64,000 nt of DNA from Polaribacter sp. (GTDB lineage Bacteria > Bacteroidota > Bacteroidia > Flavobacteriales > Flavobacteriaceae): NCBI GenBank assembly GCA_029245785.1, contig JAQWOR010000021.1, forward strand, positions 1-64,000, in the 5' to 3' direction. The notes beneath the pieces are model-generated. The model ran no database searches, was not told where the DNA came from, and saw only the letters and a list, made by a program, of their open reading frames with translations. This document shows, piece by piece, positions 52,570 to 61,216 of this stretch. Each line of letters opens with the position of its first letter. Position 1 is the first letter of the stretch. Both the position numbers and the translations under genes were made by a program.

Positions 52570-54144
52570 ATGGCATTACAAAACATCAATCCGACAACAA
52601 CCAATTCTTGGAAAAAATTAACCGCACATTTTGAGAAAATAAAAACAGAACATTTAAAAGAATTGTTTAAAAATGACCGGCATCGGGCTAGCAATTTTAC
52701 GATTGGTTTTGATGATTTTACCCTTGATTATTCTAAAAACAGAATCTCGCAAGAAACCATTGATTTATTAGTTGAACTGGCCAATGAAATTAACTTACAA
52801 GATGCCATTCAGAAATCTTTTTCTGGAGATCAAATCAACAAAACAGAAAAAAGAGCAGTGTTGCATACTGCCTTAAGATCTACAAGTTCTACACCTATTA
52901 TTGTTAACGGAATCAATATCAAACCAGAAATTGAAAACACACTACAACAAATTGAACACATTACAGATGCGGTGGTTTCTGGAAAATGGAAAGGCTACAC
53001 AGGAAAAGAAATTACCGATGTTGTAAACATCGGAATAGGAGGTTCTGATTTAGGGCCACAAATGGTGGTTGAAGCCTTGCAGTTTTATAAAAACAGATTG
53101 ACCACTCATTTTGTTTCAAATATTGATGGAGATCATGTTTCTGAAGTCATCAAAAAGATAGATCCTGAAACAACGTTATTTGTAATTGTTTCAAAAACAT
53201 TTACCACACAAGAAACACTTACTAATGCGAACACCATTAAAGAATGGTTTTTAAAATCAGCTGCTGAAAATGACATTTCCAAGCATTTTGTTGCCGTATC
53301 TACAAACTTAGAAGCAATTACCGAATTTGGAATTGACAAAAAAAATGTATTCACCATGTGGAATTGGGTTGGCGGTCGTTTTTCTTTGTGGAGCGCCGTT
53401 GGTTTATCAATAAGTCTGTCTGTTGGGTTTCAAAACTTCAAAGCATTACTAGAAGGAGCTTCAGAAATGGACACGCATTTTAAAGAAACAGAATTCAACC
53501 AAAACATTCCTGTTATTCTAGCACTGATAAGCGTCTGGTACAATAATTTTTTTGGATGTGAAACAGAAGCCATCTTACCTTATTCTCAATACCTGCATAA
53601 ATTAACACCCTATTTGCAACAAGCCATTATGGAAAGCAATGGAAAAAATGTTGACAGAAACGGAGAAGAAGTAACCTATCAAACAGGAACCATTGTTTGG
53701 GGAAGTACAGGCACCAACATGCAACATGCCTTTATGCAATTGGTACACCAAGGCACAAAATTAATTCCTTCAGATTTTATTGGCTTTAAAGAATCGTTGT
53801 ATGGATTGACCGAGCACCATAAAAAGCTCATGGCAAACTACTACGCTCAAATGGAGGCATTGGCATTTGGAAAAACAAAAGAAGAAGTCCATCTCGATTT
53901 AAAGTTTAACAACAAAAAAGAAGAGATTGCTACACTCTTGCCTTTTAAGGTTTTTCAAGGAAACAGGCCTAGCAACGCAATAACCATTAAGAAATTAAAC
54001 CCAAATTCTTTAGGAAAATTAATTGCCATGTATGAACACAAACTTTTTGTACAAGGCGTTGTTTGGAATATCTATAGTTTTGATCAATTTGGAGTAGAAC
54101 TAGGCAAGGAGCTGACAAACAAACACTTAAAGAAACAAGGCTAG
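52570..54144 (+). CDS. pgi: Glucose-6-phosphate isomerase
   Basis: 524 residues. Family blocks are [26 protein letters not shown] (phosphate site), [16 protein letters not shown] (signature 1), and the catalytic Glu and His regions [13 protein letters not shown] and [11 protein letters not shown]. It interconverts glucose 6-phosphate and fructose 6-phosphate. It may be cotranscribed with the M23 gene just upstream. Confidence 0.95.
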   Translation: MALQNINPTTTNSWKKLTAHFEKIKTEHLKELFKNDRHRASNFTIGFDDFTLDYSKNRISQETIDLLVELANEINLQDAIQKSFSGDQINKTEKRAVLHTALRSTSSTPIIVNGINIKPEIENTLQQIEHITDAVVSGKWKGYTGKEITDVVNIGIGGSDLGPQMVVEALQFYKNRLTTHFVSNIDGDHVSEVIKKIDPETTLFVIVSKTFTTQETLTNANTIKEWFLKSAAENDISKHFVAVSTNLEAITEFGIDKKNVFTMWNWVGGRFSLWSAVGLSISLSVGFQNFKALLEGASEMDTHFKETEFNQNIPVILALISVWYNNFFGCETEAILPYSQYLHKLTPYLQQAIMESNGKNVDRNGEEVTYQTGTIVWGSTGTNMQHAFMQLVHQGTKLIPSDFIGFKESLYGLTEHHKKLMANYYAQMEALAFGKTKEEVHLDLKFNNKKEEIATLLPFKVFQGNRPSNAITIKKLNPNSLGKLIAMYEHKLFVQGVVWNIYSFDQFGVELGKELTNKHLKKQG

Positions 54145-54253
54145 TTCTGACCTTTATAAAACCCTCCTGTTTTTCAGCCCTACACACCATCCCTGTTAAC
54201 AATTTGTTAATATCTAAGTCAATCTAAAAGAGGGTTGTTAACTTTTTTTTTAG

Positions 54254-54261
54254 TACTTTCG
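54254..54261 (+). promoter_or_regulatory. Promoter element for the TonB receptor gene
   Basis: TACTTTCG is a near match to TAnnTTTG, and a TTG at 54235 is at -33-like distance. The receptor starts 95 bases downstream. Confidence 0.4.
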
Positions 54262-54356
54262 AGTCCCTTTTTAATTTTTGGTTGCTATTATCAGCACTTA
54301 AAAGCCATTTAGATAAAAGGATTTTTACCAAACATTTAATAACCTAAAATGAAAAA

Positions 54357-56900
54357 ATGAAAAAATTTAAAAATTTAGTAGTAGTCGCCTTGTTGTTTAC
54401 AAGCGTTACTATTTTTGGACAAACCAAACTTACAGGTACTGTCGTAGACGGTTCTAATGATGCATTACCTGGTGCTAGTGTTCTTGTAAAAGGAACATCA
54501 AACGGAACATCAACTGATTTTAATGGAAAATTTACACTAAACGCCACAACAAGTTCTGGTACTTTAGTGATTTCTTTTGTAGGGTACGCAACCAAAGAAG
54601 TTGCATTTTCTTCTTCTAATGCGAATCTAGGTTCTATTACTTTAACTGAAGATGCCAATGCTCTAGATGAAATTATTGTAACAGCTACTTCTTTTGCAAT
54701 TGATAGAAAAACACCAGTAGCTGTTTCTACTATTAAAGCTGCAGATATTGAAAGAAAATTAGGAACTCAAGAATTTCCTGAGATCTTAAAATCTACACCT
54801 GGAGTATATGCTACAAAATCTGGTGGTGGCTTTGGAGACGGACGTATTAACATGCGTGGTTTTAATTCTGAAAACGTGGCCGTTATGATTAACGGGGTTC
54901 CTGTGAATGATATGGAAAATGGTAGAGTATATTGGTCTAACTGGGCTGGTTTAGCAGATGTTACATCTGCAATGCAAGTGCAAAGAGGATTGGGAGCTTC
55001 TAAAGTAGCAGTGCCTTCAATTGGAGGAACCATTAATATTTTATCTAAAACTTCTGATGTTACAAAAGGAGGTAATATTATTGCTACTACAGGTAATGAT
55101 GGATACCAAAAATATGGCTTCACTTTATCTACAGGATTGATGGACAATGGCATTGCTGCAACCGTTTCTTTTGCAAAAATTTCTGGAGAAGGATATGTTG
55201 ACGGAACTCAATTTAAAGGCTATAATTACTTTGTAAACTTTTCAAAAGAGTTAAATGACAGTCATAAAATTTCATTTACAACTTTCGGAGCACCACAAAG
55301 ACATGGTCAAAGACAAAATATGAGTACCATAGCTACTTATAGAAATGCAGAATCAGGAAATCGTTTTAATCCAGATTGGGGTTATAAAAACGGACAAGTA
55401 ACTCATATTGAAGATAACTTTTATCACAAATCTCAAACCTCATTAAACCACTATTGGACAATTAGTGATGTAACATCAGTATCTACTGCTGTTTACGCAT
55501 CATATGGTTCTGGTGGAGGAGGTGGAACTGCAGGAACTAACAGAGATTTATTTGGTGTTAGATTAGGTGGTCCAGACCAACCTGTAGATTTAGATAACAT
55601 TGTTTCTACAAATAGAGCAAATGGAGCCTTAGGTTCTGAAGCAATTTTAAGAGCCTCTAGAAACGACCATAGCTGGTACGGTGTTTTATCAACTTTTAAA
55701 ACGCAACTTTCTGAAAAATTCGACCTGATTGCAGGTGTAGATTGGAGAACATATACAGGTAAACACTTTAGAGAAGTAACCGATTTATTAGGAGGAGATT
55801 ACTTCTTAGATAATTCTAATGTTAACAATCCAAATGCAGCTTTAAGTGTAGGTGATAAATTTGGTTATAATAATGATGGTAAAGTAGGCTGGTTAGGTTT
55901 CTTTGCTCAATTAGAATACGGAACTGACAATTTTAACGCATTTGTTTCTACCTCTGCTCAAAATACTTCTTACCAAAGAATTGAGTACTTCTTATACGAT
56001 TTAAGTACAGCGGCTGGTAAAGACATCGCAACTTCTGAAAAAATAAACTTAAACGGGTATAGTATTAAAGGAGGTGCTAACTTCATACTAGATGACGTTC
56101 AAAATGTTTTTGCCAACATTGGTTATTTTGAAAGACCTGCTACTTTTGGTGCTGTTTTTAATGGATATAACAATACCAAGATTAATGCAGATGCAGAAAA
56201 CGAAAAAGTTTTCAGTATGGAATTAGGTTACGGTGTAAGAGGAGAAAAATTCGCAGCGAATGTAAATTTATACAGAACGCAGTGGAATGATAGAGCTTTT
56301 ACAAGAAACATTAGAGCTACAGAGCCAGGAGCTGAAGATTATACAGCAAATTTATTAGGAGTGAATGCATTACATCAAGGTGTAGAGTTTGATTTTACTT
56401 ATAGATATTCAGACAAATTAAACTTTTCTGGTATGCTATCTTTAGGAGACTGGAAATGGGATAACGATTTAGAAGATGTGCCTGTTTTTGATGAGAATCA
56501 AACCCAAGTAACTACAATTTCTCTTCCTATCCAAGGATTAAAAGTTTCAAATTCCGCACAAACAACTGCTGCTTTAGGGATGTTATATAATTTTTGGGAC
56601 AAAACAAGTATTACACTAGATTATAATTATTTTGCAGATTTATACGCTCGAATAGATGTTTTAGATTATGCGAATGCTGCAACAAGACCTTCTGATTCTT
56701 GGAAAGCACCTAGCTATAGTACTGTAGATGCTAGTTTACGTCACGGTTTTAACCTTGGCGAATTCGATACGACTGTTACTGTTCGTGTAAACAACTTGTT
56801 CAACACAGAATATGTAGCTGATGCTTTAGATGCAAGTGACCCATTAGTTTGGTTTGGTTACGGTAGAACATTCAGCTTAGGTGCTAAAATTAAATTTTAA
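54357..56900 (+). CDS. TonB-dependent outer-membrane receptor
   Basis: 847 residues. The signal peptide ends IFGQ, followed by a carboxypeptidase-regulatory-like domain (about 23-100: KLTGTVVDGSNDALPGASV, FNGKFTL, FVGYATKEV). The TonB box region is DEIIVTA, the plug is about 120-240 (GRINMRGFNSENVAVMINGV, IGGTINILSKTS) and the barrel runs to the C-terminal FSLGAKIKF. It is not a SusC-length receptor (about 1000 residues), nor is it followed by SusD. Substrate is unknown. The partner lipoprotein gene begins 17 bases after its stop. Confidence 0.9.
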   Translation: MKKFKNLVVVALLFTSVTIFGQTKLTGTVVDGSNDALPGASVLVKGTSNGTSTDFNGKFTLNATTSSGTLVISFVGYATKEVAFSSSNANLGSITLTEDANALDEIIVTATSFAIDRKTPVAVSTIKAADIERKLGTQEFPEILKSTPGVYATKSGGGFGDGRINMRGFNSENVAVMINGVPVNDMENGRVYWSNWAGLADVTSAMQVQRGLGASKVAVPSIGGTINILSKTSDVTKGGNIIATTGNDGYQKYGFTLSTGLMDNGIAATVSFAKISGEGYVDGTQFKGYNYFVNFSKELNDSHKISFTTFGAPQRHGQRQNMSTIATYRNAESGNRFNPDWGYKNGQVTHIEDNFYHKSQTSLNHYWTISDVTSVSTAVYASYGSGGGGGTAGTNRDLFGVRLGGPDQPVDLDNIVSTNRANGALGSEAILRASRNDHSWYGVLSTFKTQLSEKFDLIAGVDWRTYTGKHFREVTDLLGGDYFLDNSNVNNPNAALSVGDKFGYNNDGKVGWLGFFAQLEYGTDNFNAFVSTSAQNTSYQRIEYFLYDLSTAAGKDIATSEKINLNGYSIKGGANFILDDVQNVFANIGYFERPATFGAVFNGYNNTKINADAENEKVFSMELGYGVRGEKFAANVNLYRTQWNDRAFTRNIRATEPGAEDYTANLLGVNALHQGVEFDFTYRYSDKLNFSGMLSLGDWKWDNDLEDVPVFDENQTQVTTISLPIQGLKVSNSAQTTAALGMLYNFWDKTSITLDYNYFADLYARIDVLDYANAATRPSDSWKAPSYSTVDASLRHGFNLGEFDTTVTVRVNNLFNTEYVADALDASDPLVWFGYGRTFSLGAKIKF

Positions 56901-56917
56901 TTAAAAAACAACATACA

Positions 56918-57985
56918 ATGAAAAAAATATTTTATTCATTCGCAATTCTAACATTGATTTTCACTTCTTGTGAACCAATGGAAGATATTTACACAGAAAT
57001 TGACGCTGTAGAAAAAGTAATTGTAGGCGAAACCACATATACTGTTACAGATGGTGATTATGACGACCTAGGGTTGTCTTATGCAAATTTCGGTTCTCTT
57101 AGTGAGGCCAAAACAATGATTCCTGGATTGTTATCAGACATGTTCCCTGTTTGGGGAAAAAACTCTTCAGCACTCGTAACTTTTAAGCATTATAACAAGG
57201 TAAATACCTATAGTGCCTACGTATACGCTTTATCTGATGCTGAACACAATGCCATAACAGGTAAAACATATGGAAACTTTGACAAAAGCTATCATCTTAC
57301 CAATTATTTAGACGCTACATATACATCCCCTAGTGAAGGTGACTTTGTATCGTTAAGATATCGTTGGTATGCTGGTGGAGAAACTACAAAAACAGATGGT
57401 TTTGTTTACACAGGAGGCTCTTGGAATCGTTTTATTGGGTTCACTAAAGATGAGTACAAAGCAATGGGAGAATCTTACCCTAACTTCTCTAGTCATGATG
57501 AAGCTGCCGCTAAAATGCCTGTTGCTTTAGCTGATGTTTACAAATACAATCAGCAAAATGCAGGAACTATTGTATCTGCTATGTATGAATTATACAAAGG
57601 TGGTGGAAGAACAAAAAGTTACACAAGCAACTTTATTTTTGACGGTACTACATGGAGTAAATACAATAATGTAATGGGAGAAACGATTCAATTTGGACAT
57701 GATGGAAACGTTTGGGTACCAGACAATACCATTAAATACACCTTAACATCCGCAGATTATGATTTGGTTGGAAATGGTCGTTACGGAAACTTTGATGTAC
57801 GTTCAGGTAAAGACGAAGAAACGGTTGCTGCTAGATTGGCAAAAATAAACACCATCTTATTGAACAATTTCCCTGGAGATGCTGATGGTCAAAAATACAT
57901 TGTTTCTTACAATATCTATAACGGCGCTGCAGGTGTTTGGGACATGGCTGTTGTTAAAAGTGGAGGCGCTTACATACTACAATAG
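56918..57985 (+). CDS. Lipoprotein with three internal repeats, partner of the TonB receptor
   Basis: 355 residues. MKKIFYSFAILTLIFTSC is a lipoprotein signal; Cys18 is the lipidation site. Three repeats start near residues 41, 175 and 274 with the pattern (Y/F)T-x3-DY-x-x-(L/M)G-x-x-x-Y-x-NF, then a Met/Leu-Pro helix, and a beta part of the form V-S-x-x-Y-x-x-Y-x-GG-x-x-TK. Aromatic and Gly/Asn content suggests surface beta modules. It has no SusD (TPR) similarity. The tight spacing points to joint transcription and a surface-exposed binding partner for the receptor; this is inference. Confidence 0.75.
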   Translation: MKKIFYSFAILTLIFTSCEPMEDIYTEIDAVEKVIVGETTYTVTDGDYDDLGLSYANFGSLSEAKTMIPGLLSDMFPVWGKNSSALVTFKHYNKVNTYSAYVYALSDAEHNAITGKTYGNFDKSYHLTNYLDATYTSPSEGDFVSLRYRWYAGGETTKTDGFVYTGGSWNRFIGFTKDEYKAMGESYPNFSSHDEAAAKMPVALADVYKYNQQNAGTIVSAMYELYKGGGRTKSYTSNFIFDGTTWSKYNNVMGETIQFGHDGNVWVPDNTIKYTLTSADYDLVGNGRYGNFDVRSGKDEETVAARLAKINTILLNNFPGDADGQKYIVSYNIYNGAAGVWDMAVVKSGGAYILQ

Positions 57986-58012
57986 TAAGAACTACATTTT
58001 TTTAAATTATTT

Positions 58013-58055
58013 AAACCATCCCTCCCGATATCTCGGGATCGGGATGGTTTTTTTA
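58013..58055 (+). terminator. Intrinsic terminator after the receptor/lipoprotein pair
   Basis: AACCATCCC and CCCGA pair with TCGGGA and GGGATGGTT around TATC, with a few unpaired bases, then a run of seven T. Confidence 0.85.
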
Positions 58056-58145
58056 TGCATAAAATTGTCTACATTTACCGAAATTAAAAACGATTAAATT
58101 AGATCTAGTTTAATTAACATCACACGAACTAAAAACAGTAAAAAC

Positions 58146-58577
58146 ATGATGAAAGATATTCACTCGTATTGGGCATACATCGTTGTTGCAATTTTAATTT
58201 TTGCAACACTCAATGCCATCTCAGGAATTACAAAAAAGAAAACCTTTACAGACAAAGATTTACGTATCGGTTTATTTACCTTAATTGTTGCGCACATTCA
58301 ACTATTAATTGGGCTTGGCTGGTATTTTATGAGCCCAGCATACAAAGCACTCAAAGCAGATACAGGAGAAGTAATGGGAGATTCGTCTTTACGATTATTA
58401 GCCGTAGAACACCCATTACTAATGCTTGTTGCCATTGCTCTTATTACCATAGGCTGGTCTAAACATAAAAAGAAAACAGAAGACACTGCTAAATTCAAAA
58501 CATTTGTAATCTTTTATGGCCTTGCCTTATTCTTAATTTTAATACGGATTCCTTGGAGTCAGTGGTTCAATCTTTAA
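58146..58577 (+). CDS. Small four-helix membrane protein (annotated as cytochrome B-like in this phylum)
   Basis: 143 residues and four membrane segments. Conserved histidines occur in DIHSYWAY, in LIVAHIQLLIGLGWY and in LLAVEHPLLMLVAI; these could be heme ligands, as the usual database label implies. I have no direct evidence of heme binding. The family is widespread in Bacteroidota. plsC follows after 44 bases. Confidence 0.7.
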   Translation: MMKDIHSYWAYIVVAILIFATLNAISGITKKKTFTDKDLRIGLFTLIVAHIQLLIGLGWYFMSPAYKALKADTGEVMGDSSLRLLAVEHPLLMLVAIALITIGWSKHKKKTEDTAKFKTFVIFYGLALFLILIRIPWSQWFNL

Positions 58578-58621
58578 TACGATACAGCCTTGAGTAAAAT
58601 TTAGGTTTTTTAAACAAATCA

Positions 58622-59350
58622 ATGAAGATTCTAAGCTATATATTATCGCCTATATTTTTAGTTGTTTTTCTATTCTTTTTAACCATTTTTCACCCTTTGC
58701 AATGGATTGGGCGAAAAGTTTTTGGAGAAAAAACCCATGAATCAGTGGTAGATCTTCTAAATTTTTTCTTAACCAAATCAATGCTTATCATTGGAGTTAC
58801 CGTAGGTTTGAAAAACGAACATATATTGCCTACAAATGCTACCTTAGTTTTTGTTGCCAATCATCAAAGTATTTCTGACATTCCACCAATTGGCTGGTAT
58901 TTTAGAAAACACCACCCAAAGTTTGTGGCAAAAATTGAATTAGGAAAAAACATTCCTAGTGTGTCTTTTAACTTAAAAAACGGAGGCTCAGCCTTGATCG
59001 ATCGGAATGACCCTAGACAAGCAATTGCAGCCATCGGAAAATTTTCAAAAAACATCCATAAAAACAATTGGAGCGCCGTTATATTTCCCGAAGGAACCAG
59101 GAGTAAAACAGGAAACCCAAAGCCATTTGCAACAAGTGGTTTAAGGATGATAACCAAGTACAACCCAGATGGATTTATCGTACCTTTGACAATTAATAAT
59201 TCTTGGAAAATATTTAAGTACGGAAAATTCCCTTTTGGCTTGGGAAGTCCAATTACAATTACAACACACAAACCTATAAAAATAAGCTCATTACCATTTG
59301 ATGAATTATTAGAAACCATAGAAACAACCATTAAAAAACATATCGTATAA
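58622..59350 (+). CDS. plsC: 1-acyl-sn-glycerol-3-phosphate acyltransferase
   Basis: 242 residues. An N-terminal membrane helix precedes the acyltransferase core with HQSISD (His-x4-Asp catalytic dyad) and FPEGTRSKTG (phosphate/glycerol site). It adds the second acyl chain to make phosphatidic acid. The acyl-ACP desaturase gene starts at the base after its stop codon, so lipid assembly and desaturation are coupled here. Confidence 0.92.
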   Translation: MKILSYILSPIFLVVFLFFLTIFHPLQWIGRKVFGEKTHESVVDLLNFFLTKSMLIIGVTVGLKNEHILPTNATLVFVANHQSISDIPPIGWYFRKHHPKFVAKIELGKNIPSVSFNLKNGGSALIDRNDPRQAIAAIGKFSKNIHKNNWSAVIFPEGTRSKTGNPKPFATSGLRMITKYNPDGFIVPLTINNSWKIFKYGKFPFGLGSPITITTHKPIKISSLPFDELLETIETTIKKHIV

Positions 59351-60331
59351 ATGTCAATACAAAATATCAGAAAAGAAGTAATGCAAACGCTAGAAAAAAA
59401 CATCGATAGCTTTGTAGATAAATTCTTAATAACACCAGAAAAAATATGGCAACCCACAGATTTTTTACCAAACTCTCAAAAAGATTCTTTTATAAATGAA
59501 GTAGAAGAAATCAGAGAGCTTTCTAAAGAGTTGAGTGATGACTTTTGGGTGGTTTTAGTAGGAGACACTATTACAGAAGAAGCGTTACCAACCTATGAAT
59601 CTTGGTTGTTAAACATCGATGGTGTTCAACAAGATCCAGACAATGGATGGGCAAAATGGTTGCGAGCTTGGACTGCAGAAGAAAACAGACATGGAGATGT
59701 GTTAAACAAATACTTGTATTTGTCTGGGCGTGTAAACATGCGTGAAGTAGAAATTACCACGCAACATTTAATTGCTGATGGCTTTGACATTGGTACTGCA
59801 ACAGATCCTTATAAAAACTTTGTATATACTAGTTTTCAAGAATTAGCAACCTATATTTCTCATAACAATGTCGCAAAAATTGCACGTAAAAAAGGACACA
59901 AAGCACTGGCAAAAATGTCTAAAATTATAGCAGGTGACGAAATGCGTCATCATATTGCATATACCGAATTTATAAAGCAAATTTTTGCCATTGACCCTAG
60001 TGAAATGATGCTCGCATTTCATCATATGATGAAACACAAAATTGTAATGCCTGCCATGCATTTACGAGAATCTTTTTGCGACAAAGGAAGCCTGTTTGAC
60101 CAATTTTCTACAGTAGCACAAAGAACTGGTGTTTATACAGGTATTGACTATGTAGACATTCTTAAAAAGCTTAATACCGCTTGGGAAATAGACAAAATCA
60201 CAAACTTAACCTCAGAAGCAGAAAAAGCACGTGATTATTTGATGAAACTTCCTGAAAGAATGTACAGAATTACAGAAAGGATTGTGATTCCTGATACAAA
60301 ATACGAATTTAAGTGGATGAATCCAATATAA
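59351..60331 (+). CDS. Acyl-[acyl-carrier-protein] desaturase
   Basis: 326 residues of the soluble di-iron plant/actinobacterial type. Ligand motifs are EEALPTYES, AEENRHGDVLNKYL and DEMRHHIAYTEF (ExxH pairs). It introduces a cis double bond into acyl-ACP with O2 and reduced ferredoxin; Delta9 specificity is usual but not certain. It overlaps plsC by context (adjacent start) and ends at a terminator shared with the nitrilase gene. The window thus encodes two different desaturase types. Confidence 0.92.
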   Translation: MSIQNIRKEVMQTLEKNIDSFVDKFLITPEKIWQPTDFLPNSQKDSFINEVEEIRELSKELSDDFWVVLVGDTITEEALPTYESWLLNIDGVQQDPDNGWAKWLRAWTAEENRHGDVLNKYLYLSGRVNMREVEITTQHLIADGFDIGTATDPYKNFVYTSFQELATYISHNNVAKIARKKGHKALAKMSKIIAGDEMRHHIAYTEFIKQIFAIDPSEMMLAFHHMMKHKIVMPAMHLRESFCDKGSLFDQFSTVAQRTGVYTGIDYVDILKKLNTAWEIDKITNLTSEAEKARDYLMKLPERMYRITERIVIPDTKYEFKWMNPI

Positions 60332-60357
60332 AAAAAGAGCCTTGAAGGCTCTTTTTT
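60331..60357 (+). terminator. Bidirectional terminator between the desaturase and nitrilase genes
   Basis: AAAAAAGAGCCTT and AAGGCTCTTTTTT are perfect arms around one G. The left end touches the desaturase stop and the right end the nitrilase stop. Confidence 0.88.
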
Positions 60358-61135
60358 ATTGCATAAGAAATGCGTCTTTATCTTCTAAAAACCCGAGCTT
60401 CTTTCTGGTTTTTAACAAGCTCTCTTTCTCTAAAGTTACATATATAATTTTTTCTTCATGTTCGCAAACTGATGTCATTTCTCCTCCCAAACAATCAATT
60501 GCAATTGAGTTTCCAGAATACTGATATCCATTTGCATCCGTTCCTACCCTATTCACACCAATACAATAGCTCATGTTTTCTATGGCGCGCGCTTTTAAAA
60601 GCGCATTCCAAGCGGTAATTCTTGGCATTGGCCAGTTAGCAACATATAGTAAAACATCGTAATTTTGAGTATTTCTTGCCCAAACAGGAAACCGAAGATC
60701 ATAACAGATCAACGGACAAATTTTCCAACCTTTATAATTGATAATTGTGACTAAATTTCCTGTTGCATATACTTTATCTTCTCCCGCCAATGTAAACGCA
60801 TGCTTTTTATCATAGGTTTCAACAACTCCATCAGGGTGCACAAATAATAAACGATTGTAGTAATTACCCTTTTCTATGACAATAAAGCTTCCAACTATTG
60901 CAGCGTCTTTCTCTTGTGCCATTTTTTGAAGCCATATTACCGTTTCTCCTGTCATTGTTTCGGCAAAGCGCTTCGGATGCATCGAAAACCCAGTCGTAAA
61001 CATTTCAGGCAACACAATAAGAGCTACTTTTTTCTGAATCGCAGTTATTTTTTGAGTGAATATTTTTCTATTCTCGATAGGATTTTCCCAAACCAAATCA
61101 GATTGAATAATGGCGACATGTAAATTTGTTGACAT
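60356..61135 (-). CDS. Nitrilase-family omega-amidase-like hydrolase
   Basis: 259 residues from ATG 61135 (MSTNLHVAIIQ is the natural start; the frame is open to 61186). The catalytic triad is in VLPEMFTTGFS (Glu), YDKKHAFTLAGE (Lys) and PLICYDLRFPVWAR (Cys). The group (YafV/Nit2-like) hydrolyses alpha-ketoglutaramate or alpha-ketosuccinamate, repairing products of glutamine transaminases. Cytosolic, single gene, divergent from the AddB-like gene. Confidence 0.88.
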   Translation of the reverse strand: MSTNLHVAIIQSDLVWENPIENRKIFTQKITAIQKKVALIVLPEMFTTGFSMHPKRFAETMTGETVIWLQKMAQEKDAAIVGSFIVIEKGNYYNRLLFVHPDGVVETYDKKHAFTLAGEDKVYATGNLVTIINYKGWKICPLICYDLRFPVWARNTQNYDVLLYVANWPMPRITAWNALLKARAIENMSYCIGVNRVGTDANGYQYSGNSIAIDCLGGEMTSVCEHEEKIIYVTLEKESLLKTRKKLGFLEDKDAFLMQ

Positions 61136-61216
61136 CCGAATTATTTTTAAACAATAGTAAGAAATTAATCGGTTCTTTTTGTACATTGTTTCTTTAATTT
61201 CTCAATAAACTCATAA

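Noticed and set aside
56918-57985. SusD-type glycan-binding partner
   Set aside because: The length (355), lack of TPR-like helices and triple beta-containing repeats do not fit SusD.
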